This document shows, in pieces, positions 32,636 to 41,728 of a stretch of 64,000 nucleotides of DNA. Origin of the DNA: Acidovorax sp. DW039 (lineage in GTDB: Bacteria > Pseudomonadota > Gammaproteobacteria > Burkholderiales > Burkholderiaceae_C); assembly GCF_037101375.1 (NCBI RefSeq), contig NZ_AP029019.1, positions 2,542,001 through 2,606,000 of the forward strand. The letters run 5' to 3'. The translations under genes and the position numbers were made by a program. The notes beneath the pieces were generated by a model that worked only from the letters and a program-made list of their open reading frames with translations, was not told where the DNA came from and searched no databases. The number at the start of each line of letters is the position of its first letter. Position 1 is the first letter of the stretch.

Positions 32636-35600
32636 TGAACGACCCCTTTGCCCGTTGTCAGATCACGCAGCAAACGCTCAGTCGCAGATTGGGATTCAGC
32701 GTCTGCAAACTTGACGGTAGTCTTGGTGCCGTTCAGCGTAATGTTGGAAACATAAGTGTTCCCGCCGGTAGCGGCACTTGTGCTACCGCTGCTGGTGGAC
32801 GTGGAGCCTGACGTCGACGCCTTGGGCTTGGTGTTTTTGCTGTTCTCGTATTGAAGAATGGCGGCAGCTTCACTTTTTCCGCTGTCGTTGTACTTGTAGT
32901 ACTCCGCCATTTTTCCTAGAGCCTCAGCAAGCGTGCCGAACTTCCCTGCCCATTGCTTCTGAGCGGCTGATGCTTCGTAGTCCACACCGCCTTGACTGTT
33001 GAGGAACTGCTTGGACAGGCTTACAGCAACTGCTTCCTCCAGGCCTGCACTCTTGAGGTAGTCCACGATCGAGGACTGCGTCCAGACGAACTGCTGCTGC
33101 ACATTGCCTTTGGCATCGCTGGTCATGCCCTCACGGTTACGGAATTGGTTCCCACTGCTGCCAACTTCTTCGACACCGGCCCCCAGCTCCTCGCCCTTTG
33201 AACTGCGCCGACCAGGTGCAAATGGCCCTCCGGCAGTGTTGGCCAGGCGGTTCAGTGCCGTGGTCTGCTGCTGGATCGAGTTGGTGGTGTTATCGGTTGA
33301 GCCTTTGAGCTGACCTTGCACATTGGAGAGATCCCGCAGCTTGTTGGCCGTGGTTTCTGCGATGTCACCCTCAAGACGCTTCACCTCCGCAGCTTTCAGG
33401 GCCGCCTCGATTTCAAGCTTTTTTGCACCGTTGTATTCACCAGCGGCGATCAGCTCAGCCTTTTTTGCCTGGGCGCTGGCGATCGCGGCCTCGGCTTCAA
33501 TCCGCTTCGCTTGTGCTGTCAGGTTGAGCAGCTCGATCTCCAGTCTGCGGATCTCGTTTTGAGCGGCAATGGCACCGCGCTCATCCCCGCGCGCCTTGGC
33601 GACCTCATAGATGCGCTGTTGCTGCTCCATCGCAAGCCGAATGGTTGCGGCCTGGACGTCCAGGTCGGTGAGCTGCAGGTTCCGCTTAGCCTCGATCGCC
33701 CGCATCTGGTCCTGCAATGCATCGCGGTACACCAGTGCAGCCTTACCGGCCTCCAGCTCTGCCTTTGTCACATCTTCAGCAGTAGCCTTGCCTGCAGCTC
33801 TGGCAGCGCGTACTTCCTCCAGCTTGGCCTTGGTGCGCTCGTATGCGTCACGCAACTCACCCAGGCGCGCGCTGTTGTCCTTGTATGCCTCTGCCTCGGC
33901 CTTGGCTTGTTCAGCGGCAAGGCGGCCTGAGCGGGCCTGAGCCACAGCCTTATCCGCATCCTGCTGACGAAGGCCAATTTGTTTCTCTAGGTCGGTGATC
34001 TGCTTCTTTCTCGCGTCGTCCACCACAGCCATCTGGGCAACTTCGGCCTGCAATGACTTGAGTTCCTCCTTCATGGTCTGCAGTTCGGCCAGCTTGAGGG
34101 CTGCAAGCTTCTGCTGCTCTGCAGCGACCTTTGCAGCAGCAGCAGCCACGGCTGCACGCTGTTCGGTCTCAGTGCCGAATGCTGAGGCCAACGCGACTGC
34201 AGCCTTGCCTTCAGCTTCGCGAGCTACAAGGCTCTTTTCTTGCTCCGCAATCTGCTCACGAATGGATTCAAGAACCAACCTGTAGCCGTTTTGCAGCTTG
34301 ATGAAGTTGTTGGAGCCGTTCGCAGCCGCAGTTCCGGCTTGCTCAGTTTTGGCCGCCAGATCCTGAGTAGCAAGGGCTGTAATAAGCGCCTGATCGCCAC
34401 TGGCCTTGATTGCCGAGCGCAGCACCTCGTTGTGAGATGCCGCCCGAAGCAGCTTGTCCTGAGCTTCCTTCTCGATCTCATCGAATGCGGTCTTTACGCC
34501 TGAGAAATCCCAGTTGGCAACGGCTGCAGCGATGGTGCCGATCGTCTTACCCATGCCGACGAGGGACATGTCCAGCAGAACGATTGCCCCCTGAGCAAGC
34601 TCGGCGGCTGTCTTCACGGCTGACAGCCCACCCGACTTGCCGATGTTGTCGGCCATCTCAGTGAAGGTGTTCTTGACGTTGGTGAACTCTTGGCTCAGGG
34701 TCTGAGCCTCGGGCGCACTGCCATAGATTTCCTTCAGCCCCTTGGTAAGCGCAGGGAACAGATCACTGGCCGCGATCTTCCCTTCTTCCACTAGCTTCAT
34801 CAGCTCAGCGGTTGTGATGCCCATGCCCTTGGCTGCAGCGTTCAAAGCGCCAGGCAGAGCCTCGCCGAGCTGGCCGCGCAGCTCTTCCGCCTGCACGACC
34901 CCCTTGCTAGCCATTTGCGACAAGGCCTGGAGCGCATTGGTGGTCTCCGCGCTACTCTTGCCTGCCTTGCCCATGGCCGTGGCCACAGCTTCGAACACCT
35001 GGCGCGTTGGTTCACCCTCTACGGCTGTGCCCTTGGTAGATGCAGCCAGGCTGAGAAACGCCTTGCCTACCTCGGTGACATCGGCACCAATGCGAACGGC
35101 CACAGTTCGCACAAATTCAAGCTCTTTTGCAGCTTTCGCCGCGTCTCCCGTGACTGCAGTCAGGCCGCTTTGCAGCTGCTCCATCTGGGCTGCAGCGGTC
35201 ACCAGTTCGCGGAAGGTGAAGGCAGCGCCCAATGCGCCAGCCATCTGGCCCAGCAATTGGGACAGGTTGCTCACCCGGTTGCTGAGCTGGTCAGTGGTAT
35301 TTGCCGCGTTCTTCTGAGCTGAGCCCATGTCGCGGGTGCGTTGTGCTGCCTGGTCGGCTGCAGCAGCCTGTACGCGCAGGGACTTGGCGTAGTTCTCGGA
35401 CGCCTGCAGCTCCTTTGCCGTTGCTGCAGTCAATGGGCCGAGCGCGGACAGTTCTTCACGTTTGGCGGCAGTCGCTGCATCCACAGCGGTCGCTTCAGCA
35501 CGTTTGGCACGGGCAATAAGGGCCAGCTGGTCGGCCTCAGACTGGCGCAGCGCAGTCAGCGCACGGGATGCCGCAGCTTCATCGCCCTGAGCCTGCGCTG

Positions 35601-36039
35601 CTTTGAGGCGTGCCTGTTGCTCAGCCTGTGTCGCAGCCAGGTGCTGGCGCTGTAGCTCGATTTCCGACTGCTCGGCTTGCAAGCCAGCCTTGATGGCCCT
35701 GGTCTTTTCGTCGACCGCCTTCGCCAGGTCGCCCAGCTCGGCCCCTGCAGTGGTTGCGGCCTGCGCGGTGCTTTTGAGGCTGCTGGCAGCGTTCTTCTCA
35801 GCTTCCGTCAGCTGGTTGACGTCGCCTTTGGCTTGCTCGGCACTGTCACCTAAGCCAGACACAGCCTTTCCGGCATCTTTGCTGGCAGAGTCCAGGCGGT
35901 CGACACCAGAGCCAGCAGCAGTAGCAGCCTGGGCGAGTTCCTGGGTATTGCCTTCAATGTTCTTCAGGTCGCCTGCGAGCTGGTCGATGCCTTCTCTTTT
36001 CAGGCGAACCGTGAAGTCGATCTGGTTGTCATTGGCCAT
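32632..36039 (-). CDS. Tail tape-measure protein
   Basis: 1135 aa, the longest gene of the prophage. N-terminal coiled coil (Ala/Gln/Lys-rich, residues 1-260), a tape-measure core with QMEQLQSGLTAVTGDAAKAAKELEFVRTVAVRIG and GALNAAAKGMGITTAELMKLVEEGKIAASDLFPALTKGL, then a hydrophobic stretch (AIVLLDMSLVGMGKTIGTIAAAVANW) and more long helices. At about 0.15 nm per residue a tail near 170 nm is predicted (general rule, inferred). A terminator-like hairpin separates it from the tail-tube gene. Confidence 0.93.
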   Translation of the reverse strand: MANDNQIDFTVRLKREGIDQLAGDLKNIEGNTQELAQAATAAGSGVDRLDSASKDAGKAVSGLGDSAEQAKGDVNQLTEAEKNAASSLKSTAQAATTAGAELGDLAKAVDEKTRAIKAGLQAEQSEIELQRQHLAATQAEQQARLKAAQAQGDEAAASRALTALRQSEADQLALIARAKRAEATAVDAATAAKREELSALGPLTAATAKELQASENYAKSLRVQAAAADQAAQRTRDMGSAQKNAANTTDQLSNRVSNLSQLLGQMAGALGAAFTFRELVTAAAQMEQLQSGLTAVTGDAAKAAKELEFVRTVAVRIGADVTEVGKAFLSLAASTKGTAVEGEPTRQVFEAVATAMGKAGKSSAETTNALQALSQMASKGVVQAEELRGQLGEALPGALNAAAKGMGITTAELMKLVEEGKIAASDLFPALTKGLKEIYGSAPEAQTLSQEFTNVKNTFTEMADNIGKSGGLSAVKTAAELAQGAIVLLDMSLVGMGKTIGTIAAAVANWDFSGVKTAFDEIEKEAQDKLLRAASHNEVLRSAIKASGDQALITALATQDLAAKTEQAGTAAANGSNNFIKLQNGYRLVLESIREQIAEQEKSLVAREAEGKAAVALASAFGTETEQRAAVAAAAAKVAAEQQKLAALKLAELQTMKEELKSLQAEVAQMAVVDDARKKQITDLEKQIGLRQQDADKAVAQARSGRLAAEQAKAEAEAYKDNSARLGELRDAYERTKAKLEEVRAARAAGKATAEDVTKAELEAGKAALVYRDALQDQMRAIEAKRNLQLTDLDVQAATIRLAMEQQQRIYEVAKARGDERGAIAAQNEIRRLEIELLNLTAQAKRIEAEAAIASAQAKKAELIAAGEYNGAKKLEIEAALKAAEVKRLEGDIAETTANKLRDLSNVQGQLKGSTDNTTNSIQQQTTALNRLANTAGGPFAPGRRSSKGEELGAGVEEVGSSGNQFRNREGMTSDAKGNVQQQFVWTQSSIVDYLKSAGLEEAVAVSLSKQFLNSQGGVDYEASAAQKQWAGKFGTLAEALGKMAEYYKYNDSGKSEAAAILQYENSKNTKPKASTSGSTSTSSGSTSAATGGNTYVSNITLNGTKTTVKFADAESQSATERLLRDLTTGKGVVQ

Positions 36040-36060
36040 GATGCACGAGGTGGGTATGGG

Positions 36061-36106
36061 TAAAGAAAAGGGCCGCGCACCGCCTGGTGGAGCGGCAGGC
36101 GGCCCT
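36061..36106 (-). terminator. Intra-operon terminator between tail-tube and tape-measure genes
   Basis: On the minus strand AGGGCCGC (36106-36099) pairs with GCGGCCCT (36076-36069) around an inner partly paired loop, followed by TTTTCTTT. It sits 17 bp after the tail-tube stop and about 20 bp before the tape-measure ATG. Partial termination here would lower tape-measure expression relative to tube protein. Confidence 0.7.
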
Positions 36107-36122
36107 CAGCCGTTGCGGCTGC

Positions 36123-36887
36123 TTAGCTCATGCGGGTGCGGTAGTACTTGCTGATCCCTGCGCCCGTCTTGGTGGGGTCCATAAGGACCGTTCCCTCGAC
36201 ATCGAGCGAGTTAAAGCCCTTGCCCACCAATGTCAGCGCCTTCGTTACGCCCTGCGAAGCGCGGAAGATGTCCACCACCACTGGCTTGCCGTTGTCGGCT
36301 TCGTTCAGGCCGCCGAAGATGAGCTGCAGCTCCACCGCCTTGGTCGTGAGCGCCTCGATCGCGGCGTATGCCCCATAGCTGTAGCTGATCCACAGCTTGT
36401 CGCTTTCGGTGATGTCTTTTGCATCAGCCAGCACGAACACACCTTCGGGGCGCACCTCGTAGTTGCCAGCCATGGGCACAGGTGTGGCTGCTCCGGCTGT
36501 AGCCCCTTTCTTGACAGCCACAGCAGTGGGGCTGATGTGGGTGAGTGGCAGCAGACCACCCAGCGTAGCCACAAAGGGCTCATCCGTGGCGGCACCAGCC
36601 CCAATGGCTTCCACCGTGCCGAGGACAGACCGAGCCAGGTTGACCACATTCAGATCGGCCAGCTTGGCTTTCATCTTGACTTCCTTGACGCGCCGCACTT
36701 CGGCATGGGTGCCACCGCCCAGCGTCGTCATATCCTCCTGCGTCTGAACGTCTTCAGAGTGCTCCACGGAAAGCTCCAGCACGTTGCCGACAGGCATTGG
36801 CTGAGCCAGTGTCCCGTAGGCACGGGCGTACACCTGTCCCACCGTCATGGTGGGCTTGTAAATTTGCTTGATCACATCGACTGGCAT
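36123..36887 (-). CDS. Major tail (tube) protein
   Basis: 254 aa. PTMTVGQVYARAYGTLAQPMPVGNVLELSVEHSEDVQTQEDMTTLGGG is the start of a tail-tube fold; later GGLNEADNGKPVVVDIFRASQG and LVGKGFNSLDVEGTVLMDP are strand-rich. Located between the tail-terminator-type gene and tape measure, the expected position of the tube protein in siphovirus-like transposable phages. No sheath gene exists in the cluster, so the tail should be non-contractile. Confidence 0.78.
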   Translation of the reverse strand: MPVDVIKQIYKPTMTVGQVYARAYGTLAQPMPVGNVLELSVEHSEDVQTQEDMTTLGGGTHAEVRRVKEVKMKAKLADLNVVNLARSVLGTVEAIGAGAATDEPFVATLGGLLPLTHISPTAVAVKKGATAGAATPVPMAGNYEVRPEGVFVLADAKDITESDKLWISYSYGAYAAIEALTTKAVELQLIFGGLNEADNGKPVVVDIFRASQGVTKALTLVGKGFNSLDVEGTVLMDPTKTGAGISKYYRTRMS

Positions 36888-36896
36888 AGCTGGTTC

Positions 36897-37364
36897 CTAT
36901 AAAAGATTTGCAGAGGTAAAGACCGTTTCCACCTGGAAGGCGAGCGGTACATAAACGAAGCCCGATACATGACCGGCCCCCGGACCAGGTCCCAGGCGCA
37001 TAGGCCCCGCGACGTTGGGCGGGCGAAAGCCCATCAGTGCAGCACCAGCTCTGGCGGCAAGTTCCCCGGCCTCAGCTCTGGCAGCCTCACCTGTCTTGAG
37101 GGTGCGGACGTTCCGCACCGTGGAGACGATCAGCCAGGTGTGCTCCAGGTTGGACACTTGACCGTCCGCTCGGGAGTTCAGCACCCGAAAGCCGTTCCAG
37201 ATCACATGCACCGCAGGAGTCGGCTGGTTCTCTTCTTTCACAAGGGCAAGATCAGCCGCCGTGAGCACATGGACTTGAGGACGCATGTCGGCGAGGCATT
37301 CCTGAAGCCGGGCCACGATGAATGGCTCGGGCGCGAGAAAGTTGTTGCGGTGTGCGGCGGTCAT
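36897..37364 (-). CDS. Tail terminator / head-tail joining protein
   Basis: 155 aa from ATG 37364 (TGATG overlap with the preceding stop). FIVARLQECLADMRPQVHVLTAADLALV, HVIWNGFRVLNS and HTWLIVSTVRN follow the pattern of Gp37-like tail terminators that cap the tube below the neck. Family assignment is by position and pattern. Confidence 0.6.
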   Translation of the reverse strand: MTAAHRNNFLAPEPFIVARLQECLADMRPQVHVLTAADLALVKEENQPTPAVHVIWNGFRVLNSRADGQVSNLEHTWLIVSTVRNVRTLKTGEAARAEAGELAARAGAALMGFRPPNVAGPMRLGPGPGAGHVSGFVYVPLAFQVETVFTSANLL

Positions 37365-37870
37365 CAATAGCCCCCCCAATCGAAGGCCGAGCTAGGCGCA
37401 CGCGTCACCATGTGCCCCGCTGGCTGCGAGACCTCGGTATCGGCACCACCCAGGCTGACGACCCCCTTGTTCAAGTCAACCAGATACTGGTCCGCCCAGG
37501 CCGCACCACGGCGCAACTCTTCAGGCACATATGCGCCATACAGCCGCTTGAGCGCGATCGCGGCCACCGCTGCAGGAAGACTGCTGCCCTGCACCAGGTC
37601 GGCTGCCAGCGGCATCTGTGCGCGGTAACGGGGAAACAGGTACGTGTCAGCGTGCTTGCTGGCACGGCTGAGAGCGTCCTGCAGCCGCGCCAGAGCAGCC
37701 GTCGCGACTGCAACATCCTCCGCTGACCAGGCGCTGGTATCGCCCGCTGCCGAAATGGTGGCCAGGAGCTGGGCATCGAGCGCGGCGTCAGGCGCACCCC
37801 GCTGTGCCAGCTCCCGCCAGCCATCCGTGGCAGCGTTCACCAGGTCGGTCAATGTGGCGTATGCAGACAC
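37364..37870 (-). CDS. DUF1320-type head-tail connector (Mu gp36-like)
   Basis: 168 aa: YATLTDLVNAATDGWRELAQRG at the start, typical of Mu gp36/DUF1320 proteins, then a helical domain (AWSAEDVAVATAALARLQDALSRASKHADTYLFPRY) and GAYVPEELRRGAAWADQYLVDLNKGVVSLG. Forms part of the neck between portal and tail. Lies between capsid-decoration and tail-terminator genes as in other Mu-like phages. Confidence 0.8.
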   Translation of the reverse strand: MSAYATLTDLVNAATDGWRELAQRGAPDAALDAQLLATISAAGDTSAWSAEDVAVATAALARLQDALSRASKHADTYLFPRYRAQMPLAADLVQGSSLPAAVAAIALKRLYGAYVPEELRRGAAWADQYLVDLNKGVVSLGGADTEVSQPAGHMVTRAPSSAFDWGGY

Positions 37871-37880
37871 GGCGACCTAC

Positions 37881-38207
37881 TCAGCGCAACACGCGGATGA
37901 TTTCGCCAGCTGCGCCAGCTGCATCGCGAGCGCGGCCTGCAGCCACACCAGCGGCCAAAGTGATCGCACGGCCATTGGCATCGCTCTGCACTTGTGCACC
38001 GGCTGCTACTGCCCCACCGGCCTCGACCAGGATCTCGCCATGGGTCGCAACGGAAGCCTGCTCACCGGCATCAAACGAGGTCACGGGCACACCGAGAGCA
38101 GCATCAGTTGCCCCTGCAGTAGCACCTGCGAAGTTTGCAAACCGGAAGCGGGACAAGGGGCCTGTGGCCAGGATGGTCGTCGCCATCAGGATTTTTTCAG
38201 TCAGCAT
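37881..38207 (-). CDS. DUF2190-type capsid decoration (cement) protein
   Basis: 108 aa. Characteristic of small capsid-cement proteins: PLSRFRFANFAGATAGATDAALGVPV, VATHGEILVEAGGAVAAGAQVQSDANGRAI and a final AGEIIRVLR. Follows the capsid gene by one gene. GGAG lies 9 nt before the ATG. Likely to stabilise the expanded head. Confidence 0.8.
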   Translation of the reverse strand: MLTEKILMATTILATGPLSRFRFANFAGATAGATDAALGVPVTSFDAGEQASVATHGEILVEAGGAVAAGAQVQSDANGRAITLAAGVAAGRARDAAGAAGEIIRVLR

Positions 38208-38213
38208 GTCTGC

Positions 38214-38657
38214 TTACTCCTGGGTAGTTTGGGGAGCCGTTGCGACGAGGTGACCCAGGCGCTCAGCCTGCTCGGGCGTGAGCACAATGGACTGGCCTAC
38301 GTCGTAGAACTTGCCGTCATGGCGAATGGGTACTGTGCGCACCGTGTAGTGCCCTGCGTCGTCAGGCGCAGCCTGCTGCACCTGAGCGATGGCAGTGATC
38401 TCTGCCTCACTGACAGCGTTGGCGGCAGGGTTGCTGCTTTCGGCGGCTGTTAATGCCGAGCCAGCTTCAGAGCCATCTTTCGGCGTTTGAGCAGAGGCCT
38501 TCTGCGCTTCCACGTCCGTCTGGCTGGTCTCCGAGGCCACCGACTGAGGAGCTGTGGTGGCGGCACCATCAGCGCCAGGCGTATTGCTGGCGTCGAGCTG
38601 GCCCGCTGTGGTGCCGGGCTTGTCATTGCCTTTGTCCTTGGGTTGGTTCTTTGCCAT
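38214..38657 (-). CDS. Capsid-region protein, unknown
   Basis: 147 aa from ATG 38657, 2 bp after the capsid stop. The first 90 residues are low-complexity, rich in Ala/Ser/Thr/Gln (AAESSNPAANAVSEAEITA), the last 55 a compact region (HYTVRTVPIRHDGKFYDVGQSIVLTPEQAERLG) resembling small head-accessory domains. Probably a minor head protein; no firm family. Confidence 0.65.
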   Translation of the reverse strand: MAKNQPKDKGNDKPGTTAGQLDASNTPGADGAATTAPQSVASETSQTDVEAQKASAQTPKDGSEAGSALTAAESSNPAANAVSEAEITAIAQVQQAAPDDAGHYTVRTVPIRHDGKFYDVGQSIVLTPEQAERLGHLVATAPQTTQE

Positions 38658-38659
38658 GA

Positions 38660-39595
38660 TCAAGCGGCTCCCTGTACCAAATAGCCAGCTTCAGCACCCA
38701 GCATGTAGGGCCGGAAGATGTCTGTGTTGCGGATGATTTCCAGCTTGCCGTCCTCGGTGCGGGTGTCCACAACCGGGTTGCCCTTCTTGCGCAAGGTGTA
38801 GCCAAAGCTGGGCTCATAGGGCGAACGCACCGGGGCGTCACCAGCTGCAGCGGGCGCAGCCTTTGGCACGTAAGCCAGCACCAGGTTTCCGCCCCACAGG
38901 TCGGTGACGACACCGTTGTCTGTCGAATAGATGCCTTTGCCCACCACGATGTTTTCGATCTCGAAAATCTCGCGCAGATCAGCGATCTGCACCAGGCGGG
39001 AACGGGTGTCGCTCAGGATCGCCTTGAGCTTGGGGTGGCGTTTGAGTGCACGCCAGGCCTTGTAGCCGATCGCCATAGTGTTGGGCTCTTTGACGATCTT
39101 GTTGCGCACAGCTGCTTTCGCTTCGTCCACCACGCCTTCAGGGTCGCTGCTGGGGTCGGTGAAGACTGAACTGCCGGATAGGGCGATCTTGTTGCCTGCG
39201 GGGTAGTTGGCCGGGTTCTGCGTAATGGAGGCCACCATCGCTTCGTGTCGCAAGCGGATGCCTTCCACCACACGGTTGGTAGCGTGGGCTTGCAACGGGA
39301 AGGCTGCTTCAGCGTCTTCGCGGTAGTCGATCGGGTATTCCAGATCGTGCTCGTCCAGGCTGATGTCGATGCCGTCGACGTCATCCGGGTTGATCCGGTT
39401 GGACTTGGCACGCAGTGCGCGCTCGGTCGCATACAGCCGGAACACGTCCTTGCCGAAGCGTGGAATCTTGCCGCCTTCTTTGTCCAGCGTTACGAAGGGC
39501 AGCAGCTGGTCGCCGATGAATTCGGCGTTGCTGTAGCCCAGTGCGAGCGCACTGAGGACCGGGTCCACAACACGCAGTTTGCTCAAACGTCCCAT
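38660..39595 (-). CDS. Major capsid protein
   Basis: 311 aa. N-terminal arm and E-loop-like region LSKLRVVDPVLSALALGYSNAEFIGDQLLPFVTL, a helix with RVVEGIRLRHEAMVASI, then SDTRSRLVQIADLREIFEIENIVVGKGIYS and GYTLRKKGNPVVDTRTEDGK, consistent with HK97-fold major capsid proteins. It follows the protease/scaffold gene. It does not look like Mu gpT by eye, indicating capsid-module exchange (inference). Confidence 0.83.
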   Translation of the reverse strand: MGRLSKLRVVDPVLSALALGYSNAEFIGDQLLPFVTLDKEGGKIPRFGKDVFRLYATERALRAKSNRINPDDVDGIDISLDEHDLEYPIDYREDAEAAFPLQAHATNRVVEGIRLRHEAMVASITQNPANYPAGNKIALSGSSVFTDPSSDPEGVVDEAKAAVRNKIVKEPNTMAIGYKAWRALKRHPKLKAILSDTRSRLVQIADLREIFEIENIVVGKGIYSTDNGVVTDLWGGNLVLAYVPKAAPAAAGDAPVRSPYEPSFGYTLRKKGNPVVDTRTEDGKLEIIRNTDIFRPYMLGAEAGYLVQGAA

Positions 39596-39626
39596 GGGTA
39601 CTTCTCCTGGTGGGTATGGGTTGGAA

Positions 39627-40808
39627 TTACTTGCTGCGCATCACTGCGTGAGCTGCGGTGGCGTAGTCGACCTTGTTGGTCGCTGCGTAGGCGCGGATGC
39701 GCTTGTCCTGGGCCACGCGATCAGGGTCAGCGCCTTCGGCAAACTCCACGGGCGTCTCGGTGCCGCTGTCGCCATGGATGCCAGAGGCAGCGCGATCGCG
39801 GGTGGCCTGCTCGCCAAACTCCACCTGGCGGGGTAGCGCCTGGATGAATTCGCGGAAGACCTGGTGCAAAGGCTTTTTCTGATCGCCCTCACCAAACTCG
39901 ACATCCGCTACGGTCTGCAGCTGCGTACCAATCGCTGCCACCTGCGCAGTGGCAGCGGCAGGAATGCGCGCGTCCGTTGCCATGGATTCGGCAAAGGCGA
40001 CGTTTTCAGCATGGACGGCCTGAGCAATACGCCTGGCTTCAGCGTCCCGCAGCTCCTGGAGCTGCCGCTTGTTAGCTTCGTTTTCAGCGCGTAAACGCGC
40101 GGCTTCTTCTTCGGTCACGTTGGACTCCTGTGGTGGTGAAACTTGGGTGTTGTCCTCTGCAAAGGCAGCAGGAAGAGATGCCGCCTCGCGAGCAGCGTTG
40201 ATGTCTTCAGCCGCGCCCAGCTCAAGAGCGCGCACGTCGTAGTTGGGAATCACCCGGTCTGCTTCCTCCAGACCGAACTTGCTCACGATCCATTCGCGGA
40301 TGGAGCGCAGAATGTTTGCCGTCGTCATGGCGTCCCATTCGCCAAACTCGACCCCCTCGCGAAAGCACACACAGCCGTCGTCGGCTTCAGAGAACTCTGG
40401 GTCGTCCAGGCCCTTGACGCCTGGGGGATGCGCGCCGAGGAAGCCTATGTGGCGCAGATACCAGACACCAGGCACGGGGTTGTTGGCGTCGGTGGGGCGG
40501 TAGAACTTGGCTGAAATTTTTTCGTAGCGCCCATCTCGCACGCTTTCAGCAAAGGCGGGGTCCACTTTGATGGGGGTAGCGAACAAGCCGCGCTCATTGA
40601 CGGTGAGCTGAGCGGCCCAACCCATGGCGGGGTCATCAATCTTGGGATGACCGATGACCAGCGGGGCCTTGCCCTTTTTGGGGTCGTATGCCTTTGCCGT
40701 GGCTTCCAGGTCGGCCTGGCTGAACTCGATTACCTCGCCAGCAGCCGTGGTCCACTGACCAGGCTTGAAGATGTGCAGAGGCTTTGGGGAAGAGGAAACT
40801 TGTGGCAT
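39627..40808 (-). CDS. Head maturation protease / scaffold (Mu gpI-like)
   Basis: 393 aa from ATG 40808. N-terminal half is protease-type: PLVIGHPKIDDPAMGWAAQL and KFYRPTDANNPVPGVWYLRHIGFLGAHPPGVKGL; C-terminal half is a helical, charged scaffold-like region (EEEAARLRAENEANKRQLQELRDAEARRIA). In Mu the scaffold (Z) is an internal start of I; a similar arrangement is possible. First gene of the leftward late operon, 41 bp after the shared 11-mer. Confidence 0.82.
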   Translation of the reverse strand: MPQVSSSPKPLHIFKPGQWTTAAGEVIEFSQADLEATAKAYDPKKGKAPLVIGHPKIDDPAMGWAAQLTVNERGLFATPIKVDPAFAESVRDGRYEKISAKFYRPTDANNPVPGVWYLRHIGFLGAHPPGVKGLDDPEFSEADDGCVCFREGVEFGEWDAMTTANILRSIREWIVSKFGLEEADRVIPNYDVRALELGAAEDINAAREAASLPAAFAEDNTQVSPPQESNVTEEEAARLRAENEANKRQLQELRDAEARRIAQAVHAENVAFAESMATDARIPAAATAQVAAIGTQLQTVADVEFGEGDQKKPLHQVFREFIQALPRQVEFGEQATRDRAASGIHGDSGTETPVEFAEGADPDRVAQDKRIRAYAATNKVDYATAAHAVMRSK

Positions 40809-40848
40809 GGACCGCACTGTCGCGCGGCGTGGGTCTCTTGCCTAAATC

Positions 40849-40859
40849 AAGCGTTTGAA
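40849..40859 (-). promoter_or_regulatory. Candidate Mor-dependent late promoter element, leftward copy
   Basis: TTCAAACGCTT on the minus strand, inside CGTT-ca-AACG dyad symmetry, 41 nt before the protease ATG. The identical 11-mer sits 40 nt before the endolysin ATG on the other strand (52214-52224). Only these two copies were noticed, both at the heads of the late operons. Confidence 0.65.
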
Positions 40860-40872
40860 CGTTTTTATGACG

Positions 40873-40894
40873 CTGCCTCGCGCGCGTGAGGCAG
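40873..40894. other. Hairpin between mor and the protease gene
   Basis: CTGCCTC-8 nt-GAGGCAG, perfect 7-bp stem just after the mor stop codon. There is no U-tract on either strand, so it may be a weak terminator of the early/middle message or an mRNA stabiliser. Confidence 0.4.
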
Positions 40895-40896
40895 GT

Positions 40897-41292
40897 TTAT
40901 TCGAGGTTCAGCCGACCCTGGCGGCGGCTGAGATCGTCCTGGGTCATAGCGTCCATGATCTGGCGGACGCGTGTAGGAGTGAGGTGGTATTCGCGCGCCA
41001 GCTCGTTGTAGTTGCGGCCTGAGAACCGCTCGTACATCTCGCGGTCGCGCAGGCTTGCACGATAACGCAAACCCTTGCCGAGGTAGAAGTTGCGCCCCCC
41101 TTCTTCGGCGCTCAGTCGCTCGGTCTGGCGTAACGCCAGCGTGGCCAGTTTGTAGAGGCGCTCTGGCGTCGGAGCTGTCTCTTCATCTTCCACGAGCTGG
41201 ACGAACAACCACTCTGCGATGGTGCGCAGGTTCTCTGGGTAGTTCTCGTCCAGCTGCTGGTGCAGCGGGGCCAGCTGCTGCCATTCAAGCAT
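40897..41292 (-). CDS. mor: Mor/C-family late transcription activator
   Basis: 131 aa. Activates middle/late phage promoters with host RNA polymerase in Mu. Helical N-terminus (EWLFVQLVEDEETAPTPERLYKLATLAL) and a C-terminal HTH (RNYNELAREYHLTPTRVRQIMDA), the Mor fold. Overlaps gemA by 8 bp; it is the only Mor/C-type gene in the prophage, so it probably drives both late operons. Confidence 0.9.
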   Translation of the reverse strand: MLEWQQLAPLHQQLDENYPENLRTIAEWLFVQLVEDEETAPTPERLYKLATLALRQTERLSAEEGGRNFYLGKGLRYRASLRDREMYERFSGRNYNELAREYHLTPTRVRQIMDAMTQDDLSRRQGRLNLE

Positions 41293-41725
41293 CTGCAGCC
41301 CCCCGCTGTTGCCAGACCTTCAAGGCTTCAATCAACGTGTCGAGCTGGGCGCTGTTGGCAAAGCGCAGGGCACTGACGTGCACAGTGCGCTCCACCCATG
41401 CGTTCAGGGCAGTAGCGCTGGTGTTGCGCAGCACACCGTCGCGGCCAAGCTGGTTCCATAGAGCCCAGACCTTGCGCTCCTTTGGGCTGGCTTCTGATTT
41501 AGCGGCTGCAAAGCTGCGAGCTGCAGGGCGTCGCTGACCGGCCTTGACGACTCCCATGCGCTCGGCCAGGGCCTGCATGTGGCCGCGCACCCGCTGACGC
41601 TCGCTGTCGCTCATATCCTTTGTGCTTTCCTTCTTCGTGATGCCCTTGATCAACACGCGATAGTCGCTGTCCGACAGTTGGAGCTTCGACTTCAGCACAT
41701 GGATGGCGGCGATGTGGTTTGCCAT
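41285..41725 (-). CDS. gemA: GemA-like regulatory protein (Mu gp16, DUF1018)
   Basis: 146 aa: IAAIHVLKSKLQLSDSDYRVLIKGITKKESTKDMSDSERQRV is the conserved GemA N-terminus; the C-terminal half has NQLGRDGVLRNTSATALNAWVERT. In Mu, GemA modulates host genes and DNA topology. Located directly before mor, as in Mu-like phages. Confidence 0.88.
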   Translation of the reverse strand: MANHIAAIHVLKSKLQLSDSDYRVLIKGITKKESTKDMSDSERQRVRGHMQALAERMGVVKAGQRRPAARSFAAAKSEASPKERKVWALWNQLGRDGVLRNTSATALNAWVERTVHVSALRFANSAQLDTLIEALKVWQQRGAADA

Positions 41726-41728
41726 GGT

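Noticed and set aside
36040..36122. Missing tail-assembly chaperone genes with frameshift
   Set aside because: Only 83 bp lie between tube and tape-measure genes and they hold a terminator hairpin; no frame of useful size.
40873..40894. Hairpin after mor as a strong terminator
   Set aside because: No U-tract on either strand; listed only as a hairpin.
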